Shown here piece after piece: positions 30,721 through 42,242 of a stretch of DNA of 64,000 bases. Source of the stretch: Trachythela sp. YZ-2020 (taxonomy: Eukaryota; Cnidaria; Anthozoa; Malacalcyonacea; Clavulariidae). The DNA lies in the NCBI GenBank assembly GCA_016169945.1, contig JADLSH010000235.1, positions 224,416 through 288,415 of the forward strand, written 5' to 3'. Positions within the stretch are counted from its first letter, which is position 1. The number at the start of each line of letters is the position of its first letter. A program made the translations under genes and the position numbers. The notes beneath the pieces are model-generated. The model saw nothing but the letters and a program-made list of their open reading frames with translations. It was not told the DNA's origin and did not search any database.

Positions 30721-30995
30721 CCACTGATGCTTTTTTAAACACAACAGCAAATCTCCAGTCACATGACCTATAGGTCCTGCTATCCGCAGTATCCAGTGGA
30801 TAATAAAGCCCGGTTAGATATCGTTACACACTGTTCCCCCCATCCCCTGGTCTCGCCATTCCCCAATTCTACTGTCCTATAGATCTCTTAGTTCCTGTTT
30901 CCCCCGCTTCATGTTTGCCCCACTCCCCGGTTTCCCCACTTCTCGGTTCCCCACTCTCTTATTTCCTCGTTCCCCGGATTTTAAAGATAGCCATT
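30290..30995. repeat. Right arm of inverted duplication
   Basis: Reverse complement of 27367-27528 plus 28963-29195, without the Harbinger-like insertion. At 30318-30392 it contains three tandem ~26-bp units with TCTAACGCCAGACTATTTTG, where the left arm has one. Parts of 30720-30960 have no counterpart on the left. Confidence 0.7.
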
Positions 30996-31004
30996 TGTTT
31001 ACTG

Positions 31005-31360
31005 CAATGGACCATTCCCCTATTAAACTAACTTTTGAACTAGGAAATTGTATCAGTACAGCTGGAAAGAGCATCCTAAGTTTAGTAAAATTGCAAAGTT
31101 TAGTAAAATTGCGAAATGTTGTAAAATGTGGAAAATATAGCCCTGTGAAGTTGGTAAATTTTGTATATTTTTGTATTACGCGCGGAAAACGGTTACACTT
31201 AATATACAAAATTTACCAAATTCACAGCGCTGTATTTTCCACATTTTACAACATTTCGCAACCAAACCTTGCAATTTTACTAAACTTAGGATGCTCTTTC
31301 CAGCTGTACTGATACAATTTCCTAGTTCAAAAGTTAGTCTAATAGGGGAATGGTCCATTG
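31005..31360. repeat. Near-perfect 356-bp hairpin element
   Basis: Outer ends CAATGGACCATTCCCCTATT in inverted orientation. Arms of ~165 bp match with few differences, including one small indel in the GTTTAGTAAAATTGC direct repeat. The loop is about 20 bases around GTATTACGCGCGG. Target duplications are not evident; the shape is that of a foldback MITE. Confidence 0.8.
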
Positions 31361-31669
31361 GCGGCGTTTTCGCCTTCGCATCAACTTCGGAATTCGGAAA
31401 TTGCTCGCAGGCTCAACTCAAATGGGCAGCGGTTGAAAATAATAATTTATTGTTAAAAAAATGACAAATGTTCGAAAACGACGAAAATCTCAAGATGTTA
31501 ACTATGTAAACTATGGTAACAGCAAATGATATAGTAGGGAAATTTCTAAAGGCTAAATATAAAAAAAGGATATGCCAGGAAATTTTGCAATTTCGCCAGG
31601 AAATATTGCAATAAATAAGGATGAAAACAGGAAATCCAGTTTTATGAAAGTGGAAGCACTGATCGGCCC

Positions 31670-32077
31670 CAGTGAGCTCTATATATATATATATCTGGAG
31701 TGAGAACTTATGTCCAAAAAAGTGAAGCCAAAGATGGCGGAAATTGACGTCCAGTGCCAATCCCTTTCTATTGTTTTCGACCGCGCGGTTTGCACAAGCC
31801 GGCAAGGAGTGTGCCGAAATTTCGTGTTTTTACGCCGATTTAAACAATAACATCATGATTTTATGAACTACTAACTTGATTAGCGATGCGATCTATTAGA
31901 AGAAAATGGAATTAGCTGGAAAAAATGATATGAAAACTGTTTATGGCTGGAAAAAATGATATGAAAACTGTTTATGACCTTCATGAGTTTGGACGTCAAT
32001 TGCCGCCATCTTGGCTTCACTTGGCCTATTGGCCGAACATTAGAAGTTCTTACTCCAGATATATATAGAGCTCACTG
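31670..32077 (+). mobile_element. hAT-type MITE, copy 1
   Basis: 408 bp, termini CAGTGAGCTCTATATATA in inverted orientation, flanked by the 8-bp duplication ATCGGCCC (31662-31669, 32078-32085). Inside, a 30-bp GCTGGAAAAAATGATATGAA unit is tandemly doubled, explaining part of its extra length over copy 2. No ORF. 8-bp duplication plus CAGTG ends is the hAT signature. Confidence 0.9.
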
Positions 32078-32085
32078 ATCGGCCC

Positions 32086-32833
32086 ATGATCCAGTGTGAC
32101 CACTGAGTGTGACCAAGTGTGACCAGATTTGGTAATTTTTTAAAATTACTTTTGGTAATTTTTGGCAATTTTTGGGACTTTTTTAGTAATTAAATATTTT
32201 TAGTAATTTTTTGGGAAATTTAGTAATCTGTTGGTAATTAGATAATTTAGGTGAATTTCTCAAATTTTACGAATTGTTTTATGAATTTGTCACATTTTGT
32301 TGCAACCGACGTTTTTGCAACAAGCATCACACATGCGAAACGTGAAATTTGGCAAACAGAAATTCTCAAATGTTTCCGCAACCTCCGCCGCCCCTGGTTA
32401 ATCTTGGGTTAATAAATTATAGGAGCAACCTGAATAATGATAATTATTTATACTCATTATACTCGCTAAGCATTATGGTAGTTAATGCAAAACTGATTTA
32501 TGAGCTCTTTTGGGAAGTGTGCAACTTTTAGTAATTTTTTTCTGGATTTAGTAATTTTTCGCAGGCATTTTTAGTAATTGGTCCTGAAAAATCTGGGCCC
32601 ATCCCTAGTTTTCTTGTTTTCTTCGACTGGAAGACTTTACTTCAAGGCAAGGGGATTTATACCTTTGAAAATTCTGCCCTGATTCAGAGAATCAGAGTTA
32701 TTGTGATAAAAAGTTTTACATTTATATGGATTCTGTATGAACGGTCCCGTTTCATGGCATAGCTGTACGAGAATATTAAAGTATGTAATATTTTACTTTA
32801 TATAAACTTCACTTGGTTTGTCTAAGACTTGAT
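32086..32833. other. Non-coding, TAGTAATTTTT-rich
   Basis: 32130-32600 is packed with TTAGTAATTTTT / TGGTAATTTTT words, a degenerate AT-rich repeat. No gene seen. Confidence 0.45.
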
Positions 32834-33036
32834 CACAGTATAGAGACGACCAGTAGGGCCACTCATTGGAAATTTTGTGTGGCCGCTCATTACGCATTGG
32901 CAGCCAGTCAATTGCTTTTTCTGACCAATAAGCAAGCTGGACTAACTTTCCTGGCCAGTAAACCGCATATTTTTGCATAAAAAGCCGGCTACAAGTTGCA
33001 TCGCCGAGTGGCCCTACTGGTCGTCTCTATACTGTG
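32834..33036. mobile_element. Short TIR element (203 bp)
   Basis: Inverted termini CACAGTATAGAGACGACCAG extend ~31 bp perfectly. Flanks are ACTTGAT on both sides (32827-32833, 33037-33043), a 7-bp duplication, or 8 with one mismatch. hAT or a relative; no ORF. Confidence 0.85.
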
Positions 33037-33471
33037 ACTTGATTGTTGTTCACTGCCGTTTCATTTTAGGAAGCGGTTTAATATTTTGTTCGACATCGAT
33101 CCCAATGTGTAAACGCTATTAATTCGACACAACAATTTTCCTTGTTCTTTCTATATATCCTCAGTAGTCCAGTATTTAGGCGTCTGCCACCGTCGGCTCT
33201 ACAGTTTCATTTTCAGATTCACATTCAAATAAGATTCAAATCTGAAAATAGTCGCGGGTATCTGACGTACAAAATGTGGGAATTACTCAGTTTCTTTCGA
33301 CGGAATAGACTTGTTTATAAAACTCATTCTTCCTGAGAATATTACGCATTGAGCAAAAGTATTGTGAAGTTATTTGGGCGAAATATGAAGTCAGGAATAT
33401 TCGCAGAACCTACACGAGACATACCATATTGTCGCAAGCGATCGGCTAAAATATTTATCAGTTATAGACCT

Positions 33472-33580
33472 GGAGCGAGGGGTATTTCACAAAAAATTAC
33501 CCTGAGGGATGAAATATCCTGAGGGATATTTCATCCCGGAGGGTAATTTTTTGGGAATACCCCGAGTGAAAGGTCTATAA
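33472..33580. repeat. 109-bp palindromic element
   Basis: TTATAGACCT...GGGATGAAATATCC on the left pairs with GGATATTTCATCCC...AGGTCTATAA on the right with a few mismatches. Confidence 0.7.
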
Positions 33581-35154
33581 ATGATATATTATACTGAACC
33601 TTGTATGGCTTTTACTTGTACTAGATACTAGAAAACAGGCGATGAAATTAGACGACGGCCTGGGTACGAGCGGGGTATTCAAATGTCGAATTCCCCGCTC
33701 AAGAGTGGTATAATGCCCCGGGGAAACGACTCAGGGTACAAGTTGCCCGGGGCATGGTATTCGCTGAAAAATACCACGGTCATGTGGTACAAGCCTAGTT
33801 CTCTGATTCGACAAACTTATTTGTGAGGTATAATATTTTTTGCTATATCTCGTAGGATACGCATGTAACTCCTCCATACTGAACTTCCTTCTTTATTACA
33901 ATATAATGAATAATAAGAAGCAAACTTAGTCTTAAAAACGATTGCCGTTCTGTCAGGAGAAATTGAAAATCGTAGCGCATGAGAAATGGCTTTTGTGACC
34001 TGAAGCGAATGACAACAACAACAAAGTCAAGAAAGTAAACGCTTCTCACGGGCACGCATTTGCGTTGGAAATTCATTCATCTACAACTATCATAAAATGA
34101 TGTGATGTAATTTTTATGCACCTATCAATGTTTATAAGCCCAAGGGAGGGTGGGTCATATGGAGGGGTATTGGGGTAAAAAATATGATGATGTCATTATA
34201 TCATTCCATTATATCGTGTTGTAATATCATTATGTCGTGTCAATATGCCATCATGTCAATATGCCATCATGTCAATATGCCATCATGTCGTGTTATCTCA
34301 TGCCAGTTACCACCCCCCCCCTTGGCAACCCCCAGGACAATGCAGCAAATCATATTCCAGGGGCTGGGAACTGGTTTAATGATTTTGTCCGGGGGGTTTA
34401 GGCAGGGAATGCGCAAGATCTGGGGTCTGGTGATTAGCAACGTAGGATTGCAGACTCGAAGGATGAGATTGACTAGTCCCTAGTCCTGTTTATTTAATTT
34501 AATTATTTTGCCCATGTCAATTAACATTATTTACATGTAAAATGTACAAAAATAGAAATTTTGGGCTAGGAGTCTATTGAAATCTTGAACAGGCTTATCT
34601 GCACATATACTTTGATAAAGTTTTTCGAAAAGTTCATTGTCTATTTGAAAATTCTTGCGAAGGTTGCTGTTGGTGTCATTTTTTACTGCTTGTTTTATCA
34701 ACCTGATGCATAGAGTGCAGTAGTGTAACAAATCAAATGCTTCAGGAATACAATTCTATCTCAGGGTGGGGAATTTGCCCTGGAATTTTGTCCAGAGGGA
34801 GTGACATTTGACATTTTTAAAATTGGAAAATTGCAAATGAATTAGGAACTGAAAAGAGGAACGCTTCACGTAGTTTACCTGTAATGCCTTTTCTATCGTT
34901 AGAGAGTTTAATCAAGTATGTCGGGTTACACAATATAATTTATTCCCTAGAGTTTTTATCAAAACGTTGTTGCCCGCGGTGTCATTACCCGATCTTGACA
35001 AATGCCCGGCCCCTGAGTGAACGCGCGGCTGCAAATGCCCAGACCTGGGGAAAAGTTAGCTTGCAAATGCTCCGCACTGGCCCGGGGGAGGGAAGGAATA
35101 GTTGCAGCTGGCATTGACTGATGCATAATGTTGTAAGTACAGTATTTGCTGCAT
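33581..35154. other. Non-coding; GC hairpins and a 16-bp tandem repeat
   Basis: 33675-33790 holds GC-rich inverted words (AGCGGGG...CCCCGCT; GCCCCGGGG...CCCGGGGC). TGTCAATATGCCATCA is repeated three times at 34238-34285. A 66-codon minus-strand frame at 34531-34731 is unremarkable. No gene is supported. Confidence 0.45.
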
Positions 35155-38100
35155 GATGATCATCTTCAGTAAACCACATGACACTAGGATTGAAACAATG
35201 TAATCCGTTTTGACCTATCATACTTTGAGTCCAAATATCTGAAGCTTGAGTAAGATTATTCTAGCCAAAATCCATAAAATATGGGACCACCAGATTTCGA
35301 GCTGAGATCGTTTCACGCGCGAAAGTTTCGTCAATGAACTCTTTGGAATATGAGGTCCAGGTTCATTCTGGGAAACTGGCATGAAAATTCGGCAAGTTGG
35401 TATATTCCTTCTGGATTTTGTTCAAATTACCATTACCACCATCATATGACTACAAAAAATGTAACCTAAGATATAAGCAATGTTGCACCAAAATCAAAAC
35501 AATCAAAAATCCTCATGTCCCACTAGGTCTACAACAAAGTGGGAGACTGTCTAAAACATTTCACCTGAAACAATTAATTAAAGTACAGCCGTAAAAAAGA
35601 TTATGACGGGATTACTATTACTATTTTCCTCCATACAGTAATCTGATTATTTTACCAGTATGTGCTCTTTTAAGCTCAAGGTCACCATACTGGTAGAGAA
35701 AGCCATGGCGAACCATATTTCAATACATTTCTTCGACAAAAATGCTTCGTTGAATTTATGCAGAATTTATTACTATTTTCTTTATTTTTTTCATTCTGCG
35801 GGTGGAGAAAATTTTACCAGTGAGTGCTCTGTTAAGCTCAAGGTCAAACGTACTAGTCGAGAATATCATGACGAACAATATTACAATACATCTTGCCTAC
35901 AAAAAATCCTTTGCTGAATTTATACAGAATTTTTTACTATATTATTCTCGTATTTTTAACCAGTATGTGCTCTTTTATGGGATGATCGTCCGATGATCGT
36001 CCGATGGACGTCCGATGGACGTCAGCGAATGCCGTAGAATTTGAGTCCTGCATATATTTACATTTTTAATACCCTTTTACATGAATTAACGTTTTGAAAA
36101 CTAACTATGTTCTAGAGTCACTAATATACATTTAACAACGAAAAAAAACCTACAGTTCTCGTTCCTTCTGCCGAAAATATACCAGTTTCAATTCACAACA
36201 AAAAACTCACCTTTCACGAATTCCAAAATGGCGCAACAGGGCGGAGACTGGGGGAAACTCCCAGATATTGGGGGAAACCCCTATTTTTTTGACTGGTTAT
36301 TCATAACCTCTCGTAACTTACTCGTTATGTTATCTATGGTCACGAAATTTACTGTGTATATGTTAAATTATACCAGGAACAATTTGTTGGTGATTTTGGA
36401 CCGATGCGAGATGTTCACTTAAGGTGGCTGGTTAGGGTCATGGCCTCCCTAACCATAACCCTAACACCAATTAGCCTTTAATTAATATTTAAAGACTTGT
36501 AACTTATTTGTAATGTTATCTATGGTCACGAAACTTACTGTGGATATGTAAAATGATACGAGGACCAATGCGGGATGTTAAGTTAAGGTGGCTGGTTGGT
36601 GTTATTAACCTACCTTGACCAAATAAGATAAGGTCTTTGATGTTTTATGATTTCACCTTGATACTTGGGCCACATACACTTGGTCCGAAGCCGAGTCCAG
36701 CCGTCACTGTGGATTTTGGTTACCATAGCAACCAAAATTTAAAGTGCCCGAACACATGTCTGACCAGGGGGGATCGATGGAGCATCGTTAGGAGACCAAA
36801 ATGGGTGTGGTCAAAATTGGCCACGCCCGCCATCAATTTTCAAATCTGTTCATACTTGGTCAGAATGATGCTGGAGTATAGGCGAACCAAATGTCTTGAC
36901 CACACCCTGCCACGCCCCCAAAAAAATTTTCGACCATTTTCTTTTTAGAAAAAATTATGCTCAATATTGTAATACATCTTGGATACAAAATAATTTTTTT
37001 TCTATTTTTAATTATTTATTTTATTATTTTTCTCGCATCAAATTCCAAATTTTGTTAGGCCATAACTCTTGCCGCTTTTGTCCAAATCTCTTCATACTTC
37101 GCGAGAATGATCATGTAATGGCGAATATGATTTTGACCAAGTATGAACAGATTTGGTTGAATTCAATTTTTAAAATTGATGTGCGAAATAAATAAAAAAA
37201 ATAAATAAAAATAGAAAAAAAAATAGTTTGTATGTAAGATGTATTACAATATTGTTCGCTAATCCAAACTACATGTATAAGCCAAGTATGAGAGTGAACC
37301 CTTTTAACCGCTCCCCGCTAAGGACCGCTAGACCCGAAAAACGATATTTTACTCGCAATCATGACGCTTTCATAATTTTTTCACAAATATCTGTTTTCCC
37401 AACACAAAAAATGCACCAGCATATGTAAATTAATACGGGGAATAATATTGCAATACATCTTGCATACAAAATATTTTTTCTTCTATTTTTAATTTTAATT
37501 TTTTTATTTTTCACGCGTCAAAGTCTGAAGTGCGGACCTGGATTATTTTTTCTGGTTTTCACCAACACGGTTCATACTTGGGAACAATGATTATGGAGTA
37601 AGAGTACACCAAATTTCGTGGTCAAAATCGACCACGCCCAAAAATAAATGACATATTTTTATCTGCAAAAATCGTTCAGGGTGACATTTTATCCCAATTT
37701 TTTTATATTGCCCTTGCTTCGTTATAATTTCTAAATATAATAATTAGGTACGCCTTAGCGAGCTCTATATGGGCATGGGAGAGTCAAGGTGAAATAAAAG
37801 AAAACTAATCAATTAACTAAAATATTTTGATTGTTCGCTGGTTTTTCGTGCTATGGAAAAATGCCATATATGGTACTAAAGAACGCCCAATCCTTTATAT
37901 GCATACATAAATAATTTTCATTGACAGCCTCGATTTCATGAGATATCAGGAAAAATTAATAACTAATCGAGAATTCAACCGTTTGTATTCAAACTTGGCC
38001 AGCAGTATACCCGTAGTAATGGCTATTAACTGCCTTATTTTCATCTAAAATATTCAAAATTACCCCCAGCAGCGGAACTCGCCCTTGTCTCCCAATACTC

Positions 38101-39009
38101 GATCACGAATAACTTTTTTCCCAACACAGGAAAAATAACCAAACTTCACGTGGTGATAGACCGTCGTGAGTAGATGCCTGCGATATAGGTGGTTATGTAG
38201 GTTAAGGTGGCTATGATACTTTTTTAGCGTTAAAACATATATCTCTTTAAACAGGCCAATGAGGTGTCATATGAAAGCTCTTTGAATGGCCATTCCAACT
38301 GTCCATCTCCTAAAGAGAAAAAATTAAATCCTACCCAGAAATCTTTGCGAGAAGAAAAAAAATAAAATTTCTGCGCCAGGTTTGCATGCCTGTATTACAG
38401 TTGGCTTTTGCTCAAAATGGACTAAATTTACCATAGGTGAGAAGGACGAGTCAGGCTTTATTACCGTTGTATCCGTTGGGCATATACCTTTAAGGTGGCT
38501 CTGCAATGTTATACTAAATTTAAAAAATGTTAGCCTAAAATATATTTTTGAATTTCTAATGAAATCGTACAACTATCATACAGCTATTATTAACATCCAA
38601 TAATAAAGACTCGATTCCAGGAAAATGAATGAACCAGCCTCGCTTTCATGAGTTATATGGTAAATAGCCTTTTTATATATTGTAAGGCGGTTATTTGAGT
38701 AAATAATCTGAAACTCTGTCAGTATGACAGAAATAGTAATCGGAACCAACTATGAAATCTGATTGGTTTATTAGAATTTCAGTAAATTTGAAATTGCGCG
38801 GTTTCTAATAAGTTACAGGAAAAAATCGGTAAAAGTACCAAAATTCGTGTGTGGATAGAGATTAAGATTCTACATACGAATTTGTGGTCAAAAAAATGTG
38901 GTACTCTGAACCCCATACCGGGGGGTTGGGTAAATGACATTTTGGGTTATGGGGTCTGGTACCGAGTTGTAAGCATGTGACGTAATATCGTTTGCAAGTA
39001 CCATAGTAC
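35155..39009. repeat. Segmental duplication, copy 1
   Basis: Collinear and nearly identical to 42476-46859. Both start at GATGATCATCTTCAGTA and end at CCATAGTAC. Copy 1 begins inside the zinc-finger gene's 5' exon (minus-strand NGLHCFNPSV, W, TEDDH), then breaks off, so it carries only a fragment of the gene. It has ~120 bp (about 35264-35367) absent from copy 2 and lacks the 628-bp hAT element of copy 2. No intact ORF. Two ~120-bp tandem blocks with TATGGTCACGAAACTTACTG occur at 36330-36600. Confidence 0.9.
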
Positions 39010-41232
39010 CCTCGGTGGGCAATATAACCCCGCCCACCTTTGGTCTCCAACTCTAATACCCAGGTCCCGAGCGCTAAAATAACAAAAATCGAAAAATCAT
39101 CATAACTTTTGACCACGCCCATTAATTTTTATAAAAGGCACACTAGTCGATAGAGCATAGAAATATACATAAAGCCTGTAAGTATAAATAAATTCTGTCG
39201 AGCGGAAGTACTAAAAAAACGCACTAATATATGCGCATGCGCAAATAACGCGTCGTTACCCCGGAAGTTAAACTTTTTCCAGAAAACAAATGCCGGAATC
39301 AGAAAGGCCATTCAATTGAGCCCAACTGTGCAAAGTTTCAAAGCAAGAGCTTAAATCTAAAGGGGTAAACTATAGATAAATATAATGGGAAAAAAGATGA
39401 AAAAAGATGAAAAAAAGATGAAAAAAGTTAGCCTGGTGACTGGGTGTCTCATTTCCAGCTCTACCCCATTCGCTCGCTAGAATTGAGAAAATCTCTAACT
39501 TTCGTTGCTTTTAAGCTTATCGATCCAAACTTGGCACAGACGTTCATTATACCACGCAGCATGTTCACACAAAGTTTCGGTTCAAACCCTCTAAACCGCT
39601 GACCTCTAGAGCGCCGCAAAGTTGGTAAAAAGTGCCTTTTTCAAAAAACCCGTGATGGTAAAAATTTATTTTCCCTATAACTTTTGTCTGTTTGAACCGA
39701 TAACGATAATACTTTGGACTTAAGCTTAGAGGCATATAAGGTATATCCCTGGCAAATTTGGAACCGAACGGTAAAAACCGCTGACCGGTAGGAACGAACA
39801 AAGTGAGCCAAAAAAAAGGGTTTTTTTGACAAGTTTGTTAGGATGTAACTCCTGTTCGTTTTAACCAAATATGTTCATACTCGGCCGCAATTATAGTGAC
39901 GTAAGGCCACACGAAATACCAGGACCAAGTAGTCCCACTCCCCAAACAAGCCAAAAAAAAAAGTTTATTATTTTGACCAAAAAATTGTTTTACCTTAGTA
40001 AAATTATCTGATGGTTGAACGTATGTTTTTCTCCAAAAGATACACCTGCATATGTAAATTAATACGGGGAATAATATTGCAATAGATCTTACCAACAAAA
40101 TATTTTTTCTTGTATTTTTAATTAATTTATTTATATTTTTCACAAATCAAAGTCCGAAGTGCGGACAAAGATAACTCGTGTTGGTTTTAACCAAAACGGT
40201 TCATACTTGGTAACGATGATGCCCAACTAGGTCTACACGAAATATCTGGACCATGGCCGGTCAGGCTCAAAATAAAAATTTCCTATTTTTGGGTTGAAAA
40301 GTGGTTTAGAGCCGAAAGAAGACAATTTTTTTCCTGTTTGTTTCGAGGCTGACTGGCCATTGTGATGATATTTGGTGTAGAACCACTAGGGGATTGTCGC
40401 TGCCAATTATTAAATGTTTTGGTAAAAACCAACAAGAGTTATCTTTGTCCGCACTTTGGACTTTGATGGGTGAAAAATACAAAAATAATTAAAAATAGAA
40501 GAAAAAATATTTTGTATGCAAGATGTATTGCAATATTATTCCCCGTATTAATTTACATATGCTGGTGTATTTTTTGGAAGGGAAAACAGATATTTGTGAA
40601 AAAATTATGAAAGCGTCATGATTACGAGTAAGATATCGTTTTTCGGGTCTAGCGGTCCTTAGCGGTCAGCGGTTAAAAGGGTTCGCTCTCATACTTGGTT
40701 TATAGATGTAATTTGGATTAGCGAACAATATTGTAATACATCTTACATACAAAATATTTTTTGTTCTATTTTTTTTTTTTTTTATTTATTTCGCACATCA
40801 ATTTTAAAAATTGAATTCAACCAAATCTGTTCATACTTGGTGAAAATGATACTGAAGTAAAAGCGAACCAAATGTCATACTTGGCTTAAATGATACTGGA
40901 CTTAGGCCGCACCAAATACCATGACCCCGCTATGCCACGCCCAATATGAACAGAAATGCCATGCCACGGTTCATATGCACCGTGAGTATCACCGGTGTAT
41001 CAGCGGTGTATATGCACATTGACATTTAAAAACAAATACCCCTTGTAGTAAGAAAACCTATATAATGCATCAAATCCACATTTTGCCAATCAGAAAAATA
41101 TATGATTAAGATGGACATGGATAGCCGAACAATGAACTTTAACAAAGAACTTTTAATATAAATACATGATTGTTAGGTACATGATTGTTAGGTACAGGAT
41201 TGTTAGTACATGATTGTTAGGTATTTTCACCA
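39010..41232. other. Single-copy spacer with inverted repeats, 3' of the zinc-finger gene
   Basis: (GATGAAAAAA)n at about 39387-39427. 40032-40210 and 40425-40595 are inverted copies of each other (AATACGGGGAATAATATTGC words). 40600-40830 is an inverted copy of about 37190-37420 in the duplication. TTCATACTTGG words recur across 36.8-40.9 kb. At 41160-41224 ACATGATTGTTAGGT repeats four times. No gene seen. Confidence 0.5.
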
Positions 41233-42204
41233 CTAAGCCATTTCTTCTTTATGCACGGTTCTCTTGTGTTTGAGCAAGTTTCCAGACTGGGAAAACCGCC
41301 CGTCACAAATATTGCAGCGATAAGGTTTCTCGCCACTATGAACGCGGGCGTGTTTCGCTAAGGTCGAACTGTCCGAGAATGCCATGCCACAGTTAAGTGG
41401 GCACTGATAAGGCCGTTCTCCAGTATGCGTGCGCGTGTGTGATTTGAGCGAACTCGAGCTATCGAACTTTTTATGACAATGTGAGCACGAAAAAGGTTTA
41501 TCGCCGTTGTGCCTGCGTAGATGGGTGTTGAGTATGCATTTCTGAGCGAACGATTTCGGACACAAATGACATTTAAAGGGACAGTACCCCGAATGCTGCT
41601 GACGTAAGTGGATATTTAAAGTCGCCGCTCTGGATAAATGTCGTTTACATATAGGGCAGTTCCAATATGGTGATTTCATAAACTCGTCAACTTGCGCTTT
41701 TGCCTGTTCCGATAGGCTTGCCTCTTTAACCAAAGACAACGGTGGCTGTTCTGTTTTTGTTTGAACTGTTTCCACTTTCAATTTTTCATATAATTTTGGA
41801 ACAAAAGTTTCCACGTCTCTTTCGAGAATACGAGAGGTTTTTCTGCGTGGTTCTTTGACGTTGAAATTAAGCGGCTGATGTGATAACGATTTAGTCCGCG
41901 TGTACATAGAATTTTCTGAGAATTCTAGGTTTCTAGGAATTGTATTGCTATCTACGCTGGTCAAAGGTGGTCTGTTCTCACATGTGTTTGCACGGATATT
42001 GGAAAGATGACGCAAGTTATTGTCATTGAATTCGTACAAGTAATTTGATGTTTGCTGAGGCTGGTTGGCAGGTGGAATTTCGTTGTACATTTGTGAGTTG
42101 GTTTGGGTCTCTACGAGATACTGATTGAAAAAAGATGGTGGCACAAAATTTAGCGGATAAGAATTGGGTAAGGTTTGGATGGGTATATCACCAGACACCT
42201 GCAT
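41233..42204 (-). CDS. Five-finger C2H2 zinc-finger protein
   Basis: A 323-residue frame from the ATG at 42204; the frame is open a little further upstream. The N-terminal ~190 residues are Asn/Gln/Pro-rich and disordered-looking, with a basic KEPRRKTSR patch. Then come five tandem C2H2 fingers: CPICKRHLSRAATLNIHLR, CHLCPKSFAQKCILNTHL, CSHCHKKFDSSSSLKSHTR, CPLNCGMAFSDSSTLAKHAR (a C-x3-C finger) and CNICDGRFSQSGNLLKHKR, joined by TGEKPY-type linkers (HTGERPYQC, HSGEKPYRC). It should be a nuclear sequence-specific DNA-binding factor. It stops shortly after finger 5. The upstream exon is out of phase by one base. Confidence 0.8.
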   Translation of the reverse strand: MQVSGDIPIQTLPNSYPLNFVPPSFFNQYLVETQTNSQMYNEIPPANQPQQTSNYLYEFNDNNLRHLSNIRANTCENRPPLTSVDSNTIPRNLEFSENSMYTRTKSLSHQPLNFNVKEPRRKTSRILERDVETFVPKLYEKLKVETVQTKTEQPPLSLVKEASLSEQAKAQVDEFMKSPYWNCPICKRHLSRAATLNIHLRQQHSGYCPFKCHLCPKSFAQKCILNTHLRRHNGDKPFSCSHCHKKFDSSSSLKSHTRTHTGERPYQCPLNCGMAFSDSSTLAKHARVHSGEKPYRCNICDGRFSQSGNLLKHKRTVHKEEMA

Positions 42205-42242
42205 TTGCGGTTGACTGTAATAGTAAGCGATTTGAGGTAAAG

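Noticed and set aside
30911..31312. 133-codon plus and ~110-codon minus frames around 31 kb
   Set aside because: They are produced by the foldback at 31005-31360 reading similarly on both strands; composition is repeat-like.
35264..35367. Intron in copy 1 of the zinc-finger 5' exon
   Set aside because: No GT donor on the coding strand at the junction; an indel between copies is the better reading.
36446..36468. Telomere-like CCCTAACCATAACCCTAACACC
   Set aside because: Only two imperfect units, inside the segmental duplication and repeated in copy 2; no extended array.
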